Assembly (NCBI RefSeq): GCF_001949145.1
Contig: NW_019091521.1
Location: forward strand, 414,919-478,918
Reading direction: 5' to 3'
Origin: Acanthaster planci
Lineage: Eukaryota; Echinodermata; Asteroidea; Valvatida; Acanthasteridae
DNA: 64,000 nucleotides
Position 1 is the stretch's first letter. Each line of letters starts with the position of its first letter. Shown here in pieces: positions 1 to 10,904 of the stretch. The notes below the pieces were generated by a model. It saw only the letters and a program-made list of their open reading frames with translations. It did no database searches and was not told the DNA's origin. The position numbers and the translations under genes were made by a program.

Positions 1-29
1 GGGCAGCACAAAAGTGCAATCTGATATTC
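1..29 (-). CDS. possible start of the last LPCAT3-like exon, cut by window edge
   Basis: On the minus strand, ctgtccctcacag precedes an open 29-base stretch reading EYQIALLCC in phase 0, the phase left by exon 1461-1303. The residue match to the family C-terminus is weak and only about nine codons are visible, so this is a guess. Confidence 0.3.
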
Positions 30-3000
30 CTGTGAGGGACAGTTGGTGCAGTGCACAACACACCACAGCTGTTCTTCTTTGAGGTGTTTACCAAGTGACC
101 TAAAGAGTGACTTCAGCATAGGAGGGTTAAGGACTACGCAATATTCTACTCAGCATGTTTATTCCTCTGGTGTGAAATCGGGGCCGTGTTTGTTTGTCAC
201 AGGGATCTGGATCACGATCAGTGATCCGTTATTGGTTTATGGACACCAAAACTCGCCTAATGGATGGTGCAAACCAGCGTTAGGATCACTGATCTGGATC
301 CAGATCCGTGCGAAACATACACGGCCCTTTGTCTCAGAAAGTTCTGTGCCCATCACGTCCACAAGTGACCTCATTTTGTAGTAGTGGTCAGTCCACCTGC
401 TTGGCCAAGGTGCATTGACCAGAATTGCGCACATCGTCACAGTATCCTTACATACTCCGTACAGCTTTAATTGTATGCAAGTGTTTGGTCAACAATTGAG
501 CATTGTTTGTTGTAAACTTAAGAGGGGGAGTCTTTTTTGCAAGTTCACCTTTACCAAATGGCATGACGGTCCCAACTTGTGCCATCTACAATTGTTATCG
601 TTCAGATCTAGCACTGAGTGCTGTCTCGGCATATTTCTCATACTTTTTGCAAATTTATAAAGCTCCAAGGGCCAATTGGCAACTGTGTTAACCACTCCCT
701 GCCGGGGATTCCAGATCCAGATACGTATGCTTTATATGCGTGGCCGGGGTCTCCCAACTCGGACAAAGGGAACAGGACCTTGTAACAAAAGACCCGGCTG
801 CTGGGAATTACCAACATTTTTTCTCTCTCAAAAGTGGAGATAATCCAGCCTTGTTTTGAAACAGTATACCTAGGTTTGGGGCATTTAGAATGAGCGGATT
901 ACCACCGGGGACAAAAGCGCTCCACCACCGCAGCGATGAGCCAAACAGCACTGCTGCATGCTAATCTAGCCCCTATTGAAAAGAGGTCAGCAGCACGTTA
1001 TACAACACCACACAATCTGGGCTCTTTTTACAAGGCTGCAGGCCTGGCTGAAATACTCAGGCGTCAATAGATTTTGTCTGTCAGGCTAGAATGGACACCA
1101 GACAGTCCTTCACGTGTTTGTAAGTGTCCAGTGAATGAAGATAGGAATTTTTGAAGAATTCTGAAACAGAAAAAAATGATAAATATCCCGGCCAAGCATC
1201 ATCAACATTGATAGCTGCCCCGGTAGGAAGTGGTTAAAGCTGTGTGTGGTACTGTGGTCTTTCCCAATGACAATGCCTAATAGACAGTCCGTTGGGACTC
1301 ACCAGGCGAGTTCTTCTCCACCGCAGTAGCACAAAGGGTACCAGCGCAAAGCTCATGACGAAGAGGTTCCAGGCCTTGAAACAAACCCACAGGAAGACCT
1401 TGATCGGGGGCACCTCAGCGGCTCGGGCCAGGGGTGGGTACCGCTGGCTGATTTCCACAACCTACATAACAAAAGCAAAGACCATGTAAAAAAAAATCCC
1501 CCGATAACCATCACTGTTTCAGAAATTTGAATGATACTGATCCGTTGGGGAATTTCAAGAAAGAAAGATTTTAAAATACAGTTCACTACCGATGCAAGGA
1601 GCTACCAAGGAGAGGTCAATGGCAGCACATCCTGGGAAAAAAGAGTCACACCTGTGCGCAAAATTGGACATTTCTCTCACAGGGAGGTACCTCCATGCAC
1701 TTCTTTTCCAAGTTCCGAGGAGGAGCTCTGACAGACCTTGGCTTCAATGAAGAAGACGACAAACTCCTGCAAGAAGCCTACGTAGTAGCCGACGTAGAAA
1801 CCGTGCCAAACAGCCAGGAAGAGAAGCGCGGCCAGCTGGGAAACGTTACGATTGTTGAGAAACTTCAGTCTTTTGTAGACATACCTACAGGTGGAATGGA
1901 GACAAAATGAACAAAGATAGAAAAGTATCCATCGTCGTTCATCATCCATTCAGCAACTTAACTACTAATCAAAACGGTTGTAATTATGGGGCAGGAGTTG
2001 GAACAAGAGAGGGCGCAATTTTCCTAGCAACGGAGGCTCCTTTGGTGGGAACTGCCCTTTGCTGGTTCACAAACAACTACGAACTGCACGCGTCATGGTC
2101 ACGTCGCTACCAACAAAATGAATACTCCCCACCAACATAGCTTTTTTCAACCTATGAGAGGGTTCCTCTGCTCAGGGAAGATAGGTTGAAAATTTCAATT
2201 TTTAAATAAAGGCCAGATATGGCTCCCTTTTTTGATATAAAAACAGAACCCCACAAATACCGATTTACAAAAGTCATTTGCAAAGTATCTGTACAATATT
2301 TCTTACTTTAACCTCATATTTTTCAACACTCTGAGGCCATCCCATGGAGCACTATTTGTAACCACAACTGGTCATGCACAGCTGCTAAGTTCAGGTTCAA
2401 TACTTCTACAAACTTCCCTGACTTTGCATGAGTGTACTAAACAAATGGGGGATTGCAAGTTAGGACGTCAGTCATAGGTGATGCTAGGCATACTTGTAAC
2501 CAGGGCGTGAACCAACAAGCATCTATACTCCATTCATTTACACAACACTTCCTGGTTCATAATGACGTCACACTTTGGTACTCCCTGGCAACCAGTGAGT
2601 AGTGACGTGAGCCATTTTGCAACAGACCGATACATTAGACCCAGCCGGTAGCCAGTTTACTCAGACATGAAGTCATTGCAGATGTAGGAAATTTGCCCAG
2701 TATAGATCGAGGCCAGTTCTTGAAACTGTGACCACACAGGGTCTGAACACAGACCAGCACGGCCAACATGCTACATGTAATTACTTCCGGACTGGCTCTC
2801 AGATCTTTTGAAAGTTAAAAATATGACTGAGGGAAAAGTACCCAGCTTCCCTTTAACTTGTTCTCAGGCAAACCCTCGGTACGCACAACTTGATTTCCAG
2901 AAGTTGCTAGGCTTCACGTTATACACAAGAGTCCATAGAAAGAAATAGTGCTTGATAATATCATACCAGTGCTATTTGGACTAACACTGAGATCTTGAAA

Positions 3001-6000
3001 AGGGCAATGATTCCATCATGTTGTGCTCTTTCTGGAGGTCATGCATACTTAGATTGTCTTATTTTTGGGACTAGGGTTTTGTGGAACACACGAGACACAC
3101 TCTTGACACTAATCCTTTTAGATCTTTCAAAATCCAGTAAGAAATTTTGAAGGATTTTGAAGGGTTGAGGAGGGTAGATAGAGCCTAGCCACTACAACTT
3201 AAACATGGCAGCTGATGTTCCTCTGAAAGTGAAGAACAGAAAATAAGCTGTTGGTGTCCAGCAGTGGCTGAGCTTAGGACAGCATTGGGGTTATATAAAC
3301 GGGACATACCATACCATTACAGGTAGTACCATTCACAAATACCTATGACAGGTGGTTCTCTCTAATTGGTCCAGAGCCCATCATGTGGGTACTTTTTTCC
3401 CAGATGATGAAAGACAGCCGAGTAGTGTTTAACCCAATTGGCAATAAACATGACCCCTGAATCCGAACAAAAACTCCTGCTTTGGTGTTCCCAGTTAAAA
3501 AAGCTGAATTTGTTATTGTAAGGTTGGTTGCTGATAAGCCGTTTGAATTTGAATAGAAATTCATTGCTATATATTCATAAAAAGTACAAATAGCAGAAAT
3601 TACCTGACTGCTCGCTAAGTAAAAACCTAAAATACATGTATATCTAAAATATTCACAAAACGCACAATCACAATCTATTTTTTATTAAATTAGGTTAAGA
3701 TTTAAAATTAGAAACAAAAAGAAAAAAACCTACATATATTTAAAATTTATTTAAAATTCCCATTCAGGAACCTGACTGCAGTGTTATAAAATGAGCGGTT
3801 TGATCACCTAGTGCGTCCCTGAATTGATCTGTATTTACGCCTCATCATTTGGAAGAGCTCATTGGCCGGATGAGACTCGTCTGCAGTAATGGAGTGAGCA
3901 CGTACCAGTGTTCGCTGTTTATAGTGCCAGCTCAGTCCATTTTAATAGCCGGTTCCCTGGCCAGTTTCAATGTACTAAAAGAATTGAAACCACCCCATCA
4001 CACTTAACTCCCTGTCCATTCTACCTACCTGGAGACCCAGGTGTTGGTTGAGATGTTGAACGACTTGACAAGTTCCCGGCAGGTTGTAGCCAGCTCAAAC
4101 TGCATGGGCTTGTAGCTGATGCAGCGGTCCCACAGCACGTTGCCGTTCTTGTCTCTTCCGTTGTAGCCGAATCCGCTCATGATACAAACGCCCTCCTGAA
4201 CGGGTGGGTTGGGGGAGGGGGAAATGATGAAGTGATCTGCAGTGAGGCCAACTCAGATTTTCCCTGGGAGTTGAAATCATAAACTGACATGAAGGTATTC
4301 TTGGCCTCTGTTTCTGGCTAGTTGTAACTTCATTTTGTGTTGAATTTTGAATAAAATAATCCCGACTTTGTTTCCCTGCTGTTTAGTTGCTAGGGACAGA
4401 GGTAGGTTGCTAGTTGGTACTGAGTTTGAGTAACAGGGAAGAATTTGTAAAGCCATTTTATAAAGACAAAATACTCTATATCACTGACATTCTGTTATAT
4501 TTTGAAGAGGATTTTGAACAGTTAAAAGTCCAGGTGATGACTTTTTGTGAGACACACTGTACTCGGCTTAAAAGTGTAACAAACAGTTTCAAGTCTTTTG
4601 GGATCAGATGTACTGAAAAATGCAAAAAAAATAGTTTGATATTGTCCATGTTTCTGGACAACCGAGGGCGCTGTTGCTGTGATGTCCATCAGTGTGGCCG
4701 CTGTTTATTTGATATGATTTTCTATTCAAAACTGGAATCCTAAATTATCTCATTAAAAACATCTCTGAGAAAAACAAAGAAAATTTTCTCCTTAAGATGA
4801 CATCACAGCTTTCCATGAATATGGAAATGCATTAGCATAAAAACTAAGAATCACCAAAGTACCAATCAAACTAGCAAAACAAGTTTTGTAAATAAGGTTG
4901 ACTAAAACACAAAGGTCCTTCTTCAAGGATTACAGTAAAATAACTGCACAGATTCCAGACCACAACTTAGCTTAAGTGCCTCAGCAGAATGAAATACCAG
5001 AAAAAAAAATCAAAGTGATAAGCACTCTCCACTGAAGGCCCAGTGACTTTCTTACTGTAAAAAGAAAGATCACAGAGTACTTGGAGATAGCCACCTTGCC
5101 CCAGCACATCACCACAAACATTTGGGACAGGAAGGACAAACTCTGCAAAAGCAAGAATGTTGAATGCAAAACTTGAGAAAGCAAAGGATGAAAGGGGGGC
5201 AGAGGAAGGACAAATCCAGGAGGGGATGGAGAGAGCTGAACCATCAGCTAGGAAGGGGGTCGTTCTATAAATTCAGGGTCCAAACGTGTGACGTTTTTGT
5301 GTCCCCGTTATGCCTGACCTGTTCAATTTGAGATGGAACTATTACTGAATTTGACTTCAACTATTTCTATTTGTTTAGCTGGTAATTTGCGGAATTTAAT
5401 CATCTATTTTTAAAGTACCACAGACTATATAACAGAACCATGTTTTGGATGGTGTGATTTACTATGAAGTTACAACTTTTTCCGGGAAGTATGATTTTTA
5501 AAAAATCTATAATGCTTCCAGACCCATTTGCATTTACGAAGAAAAGAATGGTCGATGAACTCCAACATTATGTGGAGGATGTTGTTGAAGTTGAAACGTG
5601 GTATTCTCGAAACATGGTATTCTCCAAGCAAACACTTGGTTGTCATTTTGTGAATTGCCCATACTCAAGAGTATAGTGTTCGGCCTGCGAGGGGCTGGCC
5701 ACGCTTCCACCTACCGCAAATTCTGGAGACATCAGGTAGGCGTTGGAAAATACTGGGGAGAGCAGCGTGTACAGCACGAGGTACACGCAGCCCACCCCGA
5801 GCCTCCCCAGGGCAGGCCGGATGCAGTCGGGGGGAAGTGCCCGGTCGTTGTCGGCCAGCTTCCCCTCCGTGAACTCCAGGTAGGGCCGGATGGAGAAAAT
5901 GGGAGCAGCAAAACACCCACCGATAAAATAGGTGTATCCGGCCAGCTCCAGGAGTGAGGGCGCCCTTTTGATGTTCAACTTTTTCTGCTCCAGGCTCAGC

Positions 6001-9000
6001 ACCTCCTGCAATTATCACAGGTTTAATTAGGGACCATTTGTCGACCACTGGTCAACTGCCCTTTGGTAACCGACGCAAAACGTCCATCATGGGTACCAGG
6101 CAAATTCGATCAGCAGTTGACCGATGGTCCCTGACTGACCTGACCTGACTGACATGCGATCAAATAGTTGAATATTTGACGCTTTACTGGATGAAGGTTG
6201 GGAGTTTGAATGTCCAAAAGAATAGCAGTTGTAACAATGCACTTCAAAGGAATAATTTAAATAGCCTCAAAATGAGTTGAAACTTTGCAAGGATTATTGT
6301 AAATAAAAACCAGGGTTTATAGATGACTCTGTCCAAAGCCATGATGAACAAATTTCTCTCTGTTATGTGGTTGAAATGGTTTCCTTTCTGTTCATGTAAT
6401 TGTATACTTGATTTGAATAAAATGATAACCAGCCTTACTTGTGTCGAGCCGTAACCAAGGGGCTATTAAAACTAGGTGACTCGTTGCATATAATGCTTAT
6501 TGACTGTAGCTGGGGTCAGAGCGAGAGAGACTGGCTGAGTTTACCTCCTTCTTGTGGCCGTCATACAGGTCAAAGGCCGTGCCAGCCATTTTGACTGTCA
6601 GGATACAGTGGGGCGTGGTCCAGATCAGGTCATAGCCGTCCGTGGACAGGAGGACGTAGGCAATCAACAGGTAGGCCTGGAAATAAGTTTGTTTTCTTTT
6701 TTAAAAATCAGGAAAAACCGGCAGAAAATACCCTACAGTACTAACATACTCCACGAGATCCACAAGACTTGTTTCATTACAGCAGAACAATGCTTTCAGT
6801 AAGAAATGCTGAGGAATTACGAAAGATTTTGCATCTTTACTGTAGCAGATGGTCCATGTTTACTTCTCTTTGTTCCTTTGCTAGTCCTTGGCTGATTAGA
6901 ATGCTAGAACTGACTATTCACAATGAAAACGGTCCTTGGCACATGTTGAAACTAGTGCACACTTTAAGCCGGCAATGTTGCCGGTGGATATTTTCAAGAT
7001 TGGTATCCAACAGTCTTCTTGAAAACTCAAACCTTGTTTTTTGCCAGATCTACCAGCACCTCGTATTGTAAAGAAGACGCATCATTAAATTCAATAAACA
7101 GCAGAAGGATTCCGAAAATGAAAACTGTGCTGTGCAAACTCATCGCCTGAATGTCAACGGGGAGAGGGAGGAGCGGGCGCCGGTGACTAGAACAGGATGT
7201 TACACAAGATCCCTCATAACAACATGACTTACCATGTTGAAAATGAAAGACAATACCACAGACAGCTGACTGCCCCCTACCGTGACTAGCAGGGCATAGT
7301 TGGCCAGGACCGAGATTGCCGAGTGGATGACGCCGTATCCTGAATGACGCAAACGTAGGATTGGAATGAAATGCAAGAATGCCTAAAGATCAGAAGAAAA
7401 GTAAGCAGACAGGTCCAGGGGCAGTGTGCAAGGTGGTTTTGTGACGCATACTTGGGGAGAAAAAAATTGCACATATGAACAAGCATACTCTATATGCATA
7501 TGAATATTCAATGAATATAAATAGTCATTGTGTATGAATAATTACTTGAGAGCTTGACAAGTTACAGCCATTAATTAGTACATCCGTGCAAAGTGAACAT
7601 AATTAATGCAAATAAACAAGTTTTTATTGAATCCAGAAGACAATCCAATTAGAGGGCAAAGGTGGAACTAAAAATACACAGAAGCAAAAAAGAAACCTAT
7701 ACTGGCATGTGCGTGTTAAGATGCAAGCAACTGTGGTTCCACACAGGAGTGCGCTTTCATGAATAGTAATCATTAAATCATGAATAATTCAGCATTACCA
7801 GCAGGACTAGTTGATCAGCACAGGCAGGATGGAATGCAAGATATCACAGCATGCATGCATGAATATTTTAGGAGGTGGTGCCAATGACCAGATGCGGCAA
7901 TTCCCACCGATTACACCCGAACATCGAGGCCACAGCTCTACACTGTAATGCAAAGTTATTGGTGTGTATTAATTCACTGTCGGCTTTGTGTCATCCTGTC
8001 AAAATGCCAGGCTGGATTTCATTTTAATTGGCTTGTTGGCGGCAAAAGATGGAAAACAAACTTGGCAAAGAAAAATCAGTTGATGTCCACTTGTCTTGAT
8101 TAGCATGACTTCAGACAGTGGAAGTGAGCATACACAAACACAGATCTGCACATGGAACACCTAGTCTAACATTTTGCCAAGACTGCAGAAACTCAAGCAT
8201 GGATACAAATCCTGGATTCAGTGCTTTCTGGCCACTAAGTGTATTTCTATTGGCCAATCAGGAGGAGGGACCAATGAGGCATAATCCCCTCCCCCCGGGG
8301 AAAATGGAACACGGACTTTCAAAATAACAAGAGAAAGACACTCTCCTGGAAAAATGTTATTTCCCTTCCTTAAAAATGTGTTAAAAGTCCAAAAGTTAGC
8401 CTCAACCATCAGAAAAGTCATACAGGGTAACACAGACAAACACCCAAACAAACAATTCTTCAATCCCCCCCCCAAAAAAAGAGACTTGGGTCTGGGGCTG
8501 CCCATGACTATTTCTATAAAATCTTTTCCCAAGATACATACCACCCAAATACTGGATGGTTAATTATTTTAAAAGTTTGGCAGGCGTCTATTGTGGCTGG
8601 ATAGTTTTTAGCAGGGATTCACATGCACGAACATGAATATTTCCATGGAAAATTTGCAATGGCTTAATGCACGGCAGCTCTGGAAAATTGTTTGCTATGA
8701 ATGTTTCGTGACATCAGGTTCACATGAGGTATAAGCTGGCTTTTTTTTGGCTTCGGAACGACATGTATGTGGAAGTTTAATTCTCTGGTGAAAAATGTAA
8801 AGAAAACACTCTTTCAGTTTTAAAATTATGACTTCAGATCGGCTGATGAAATGCCCATGAAGGAGGGCTTCATCTGTCCTTGGTGGAAATTCTGGAGAGT
8901 TCTGTTCTAAAGCTGAAGAGTGGGAGTATAAGTTGATCAGAGTTTGTTTTGATTTTCGATTGTCTACACACAAGGCCCTGTAGACCCAAACCAAAAGAAG

Positions 9001-10904
9001 TGCCTTTCTAGGACGGTGAAAAGCATGTTCTTCCTACTACACTTTTTTGTACATTCATGACGAGTGCATTTGCAGCGTGTAAACCCACGGCGACGGTGCG
9101 TGCACACTGGCACACTATCTCAGCAGTTGCGAGTAATCCAATGTTCGTGCAAAGCCTGATTTCCTGACTAATGAATTGTTCCAAGTAAGGTAAAAAAAAA
9201 AATTTTGTCTCGTAGACACGACCAGGGATTAGTTGCTTCACAATGTTGATGCTAGTCAAGGTTGCACAAAATTCTCTCGTCAGCCGACATAAGTAAACTA
9301 GGTCATACTCCTTGCCAAAAAAATCTTAAAAGGGGCCGGTGCAATGGAAATTCTTTTATGTGAGTTGAGTACTTACCTCGTTGTTTGTAATCAAATTTTA
9401 ATTTCTGTTGTGGCACTACAAGAGCATTTTGGTGTTTTATGCTAATGAAAATGTGCATATTTATGAGCAAAAGAATGATGTCATCAAGTCAGAGCACCCA
9501 GGGTTTTGTCCATTGGGGGGGGGGCATTTTGTATTCTTTTGAAGATGTTATTTCATTTCATGACAGCATTTCAGGGAGCAGTTTTCTTGCAAATTTCTTT
9601 TTAACAGGGCAAGTGTTGGCTTCACTTCTAAAATGAAGCATTAAATATATTTTTTCAAATATAAACTTTCCAATGAGGGAAATGTTATTTTTTTGTACAG
9701 TGAAGAGTAGAAAGTTGCATAAAAGATTTTCCAAAGTAAAATTCTGATCACGAACTTAAGCTGGGGTCAGAACAGCGACTTACAGGAGATGTACTACAAG
9801 TTACTTTCTGCAGCAGGCATTCTTGCTGAGAAACTGTCACGAGTCTTCTAAAATTTCCTACAAGGCAGCTTTATCAATGGCACACTCTCTAGACTGTGAC
9901 TTTCTAGTAGCATTAAGCCCCATGTAAAGTTACATGCTGGGATCTACCTTCCTGAATCCTGCAAAATCCTACAAAACTATTACAAGGATCTCCGGGGGGA
10001 GGGTCAGCGAGTCTTGACAGTGGAAGATTGAGTTATCAGTGCACCACATCAGTGTGTGGTCCATTTGAGATTTCAGCATGAATGAGTCCTCCAAGTTTGC
10101 AGAGTTCTAATCGAGTCCATCAAAAGTCCTCGCAAGCAGAGCTGTTTATAACAGAGAGTTGCGACATGAGTGTCTCGACAGTTGGAACCAAAATGGTGGA
10201 TCATGCTTCGGGGCACAGGCACACAACAGCTGCATCCTGTACTACAGACATAATGAACAGCCATTTTGGTTCCAAAGTCTGACGTTGGCACTACTCTCAG
10301 GCCGTGTCCAAAACAGGCTTCCAGAGCTACAGTTAGGTCTATTGTCTGCGCGTCTCTGTATATTCCCAATGGAGTGAAGACCCAGACCTAGACCTCGCTC
10401 TAGACAACAGATTTGGATGCAGCCTCAATATACAGCTCTGCTCACTAGTCATCTGGGCCCAATTTCACAGCCCTGCTTACCGCAAGCGAAAAATCAGCGC
10501 TTACCACAGCAGAAAATTCTGTGCTTATGGCGAACCTATTTCACGGGTTAGCGAGGAATTTTTCTGCTTGCGCAGTTAGCGCAGTTAGCGCAGCATTGAG
10601 ATTGCAAGTGTGGAATTCTGCGGTAAGCGGCGCCATAAAATTGGGCCCTGGTCTTTTAGAAAACTAAGCTATTCAAATAACAAGCACGTTCTTCTGTCAC
10701 TGTTCATCAATGGGCTTATATGCAAGCACCTGTGATGGACATGGTGACAACACTGCTGAGTTCAGGTCTTGGAACCCAACTCATTGCACTCCTCACCAAA
10801 GTTAGCAAACATCAGAATCAGGCCGCAGAGGATGAAGTAGGCATGCTTGACTGACGAGGGTTGCCCATGCAAATAGGTCCGCGAGATATATGCCAACGGA
10901 TAAC
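1..10904 (-). CDS. LPCAT3: LPCAT3/MBOAT5-like lysophospholipid acyltransferase, partial, 8 firm exons
   Basis: Membrane-bound O-acyltransferase expected in the endoplasmic reticulum, moving an acyl group (in LPCAT3, polyunsaturated acyl-CoA) onto lysophospholipids in the Lands cycle. Coding exons in transcript order: 10904-10797, 7339-7233, 6676-6545, 6005-5715, 5142-5056, 4195-4029, 1884-1737, 1461-1303. All have AG/GT borders and consistent phases, giving about 399 codons. Family matches include SLLELAGYTYFIGG, LYLVLYTLLSP-like text (VYLVLYTLLSP), CWGKVAISKYS, SFNISTNTWVSR and YVYKRLKFL. Both presumed MBOAT catalytic residues are kept: Asn in the STNTW context and His in AVWHGFY. Human LPCAT3 is 487 aa. 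Missing here are roughly 50 N-terminal residues (first exon not found upstream of 10904) and about 40 C-terminal residues (at or beyond the left edge). LPCAT4/MBOAT1/2 are less likely because the long central exon follows LPCAT3 closely. Confidence 0.9.
688..1237 (-). mobile_element. TTAA-ended non-autonomous element, copy 1 (piggyBac-type MITE)
   Basis: It begins TTAACCACTCCCTGCCGGGG and ends GGTAGGAAGTGGTTAA. Inverted ends flanked by, or including, TTAA suggest a piggyBac-like non-autonomous element. The body is homologous, in reverse orientation, to copies at 59358-59946 and 62036-62611 (shared text on antisense: aaaagcgctccaccaccgca, cctattgaaaagaggtcagc). No transposase ORF is present. 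It sits in the 3' intron of the LPCAT3-like gene. Confidence 0.8.
1303..1461 (-). CDS. LPCAT3: LPCAT3-like exon: penultimate C-terminal segment
   Basis: A 159-bp exon (53 codons, phase 0/0) from VVEISQRYPPLARAAEVPPI through VLLRWRRTRL, between tatgtag and a GTGAGTCC donor. It aligns with the human C-terminal region after the catalytic His (LIQESPTLSKLAAITVL to FTWDKWLKV). A TTAA-ended repeat begins only 66 bp beyond the donor. Confidence 0.8.
1737..1884 (-). CDS. LPCAT3: LPCAT3-like exon: catalytic His region
   Basis: It starts after cacctgtag, completing the split Arg codon, and encodes YVYKRLKFLNNRNVSQLAAL, then LFLAVWHGFYVGYY and FFIEAK. The invariant MBOAT His lies in AVWHG. The GTCTGT donor at 1737 keeps phase 0 with the next exon. 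A GTACCT site further on would add residues not seen in relatives. Confidence 0.88.
1885..4028. other. LPCAT3-like intron, non-coding, contains a dispersed repeat
   Basis: This 2.1-kb intron shows no exon-like reading frame. It holds a dispersed repeat at about 2505-2590 (see separate entry) and an AT-rich stretch around 3600-3770. Confidence 0.6.
2505..2590 (+). repeat. dispersed repeat, copy A (pair with 54333-54412)
   Basis: The text gtgaaccaacaagcatctatactccattcatttacac, then ttcataatgacgtcacacttyggtactc, recurs with about 75-80% identity at 54333-54412 on the same strand. No terminal structure is clear. Confidence 0.65.
4029..4195 (-). CDS. LPCAT3: LPCAT3-like exon: catalytic Asn region
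   Basis: It starts after cgttcag with EGVCIMSGFGYNGRD and ends SFNISTNTWVS plus two bases of an Arg codon at an AG|GTAGGT donor. The human counterpart is EGVCILTGLGFNG to ASFNINTNAWVAR. The Asn of the STNTW motif is the presumed MBOAT active-site residue. Confidence 0.9.
5056..5142 (-). CDS. LPCAT3: LPCAT3-like exon: CWGKVAISKYS
   Basis: An 87-bp exon (29 codons, phase 0/0) between tttttgcag-like sequence (cttttgcag) and an ACA|GTAAG donor. It encodes SLSFLSQMFVVMCWGKVAIS plus KYSVIFLFT, aligned with human FRCMYMLIWGKFVLYKYVTCWLVT. Confidence 0.85.
5255..5400 (+). repeat. dispersed repeat, copy A (pair with 57786-57927)
   Basis: Starts ttctataaattcagggtc and ends near tagctggtaatttgcggaa. 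The same order of words (ttctataaatttggggtct, ctgaagttgatttcaaactattt, ggcaggtaattcgcag) is found at 57786-57927 in the MIB2-like gene. Old interspersed repeat of unknown type. Confidence 0.6.
5715..6005 (-). CDS. LPCAT3: LPCAT3-like exon: long central exon, 97 codons
   Basis: The exon begins EVLSLEQKKLNIKRAPSLLE after attgcag and ends SPEFA at a GTAGGT donor, in phase 0 at both ends. PSLLELAGYTYFIGG, GPxFS-like PIFSIRPYLEF and YLVLYTLLSP follow the LPCAT3 core. The reading frame stays open about 100 bp past the donor, so the donor was chosen from the family alignment and the phase of the next exon. Confidence 0.9.
6545..6676 (-). CDS. LPCAT3: LPCAT3-like exon: AYLL...GYDLIWTTPHCILT...DLYDG
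   Basis: This 132-bp exon (44 codons, phase 0 at both ends) lies between ttccag and a GTAAAC donor. It carries GYDLIWTTPHCILTVKMAG and FDLYDG, the counterparts of NYDIKWTMPHCVLTLKLIG and DYFDGG in human LPCAT3, which makes the family assignment firm. Confidence 0.9.
7233..7339 (-). CDS. LPCAT3: LPCAT3-like exon: transmembrane segment
   Basis: Borders are gcattcag at the acceptor and ATG|GTAAG at the donor. It encodes GYGVIHSAISVLANYALLV through SFIFNM, a hydrophobic stretch at the place of the human QLYHSLLCIVLQFLILRL to TTFCFQM segment. It enters in phase 1 and leaves in phase 0. Confidence 0.82.
10182..10275. repeat. 15-bp perfect inverted repeat around a 64-bp loop
   Basis: TTGGAACCAAAATGG at 10182-10196 is answered exactly by CCATTTTGGTTCCAA at 10261-10275. 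It could be the ends of a tiny MITE or a DNA hairpin. No gene lies inside. Confidence 0.7.
10455..10648. mobile_element. MITE with GGGCCCAATTTTA-type terminal inverted repeats
   Basis: Begins GGGCCCAATTTCA and ends TAAAATTGGGCCC, a 12-13 bp inverted pair with one mismatch, about 194 bp overall. The inside has alternating gcgcttacc / ggtaagcg words (internal palindromy) and a short tandem gcagttagc. It has no coding capacity. Confidence 0.75.
10797..10904 (-). CDS. LPCAT3: LPCAT3-like exon: first recognised exon, GYP...ANFG
   Basis: It starts after ttttatag and ends at a GTGAGG donor. It enters in phase 1 (needing a leading G) and leaves in phase 1. It encodes GYPLAYISRTYLHGQ through LILMFANFG, matching the GYPFALFYRHYLF to FNFG part of human LPCAT3, a transmembrane segment. 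The upstream exon must end in phase 1 and carry the N-terminus. Confidence 0.85.

Larger units (their letters stand above)
7340..10796. other. largest LPCAT3-like intron, non-coding with small MITEs
   Basis: No exon of the family is missing between the flanking exons (phase 1 to phase 1, continuous alignment). It contains a poly-G run near 9520, a short perfect inverted repeat at 10182-10275, and a GGGCCCAATTT-ended MITE at 10455-10648. Confidence 0.65.

Noticed and set aside
5598-5957. plus-strand 119-codon frame over the central LPCAT3-like exon
   Set aside because: Antisense shadow of a conserved exon. The minus strand carries the family match.
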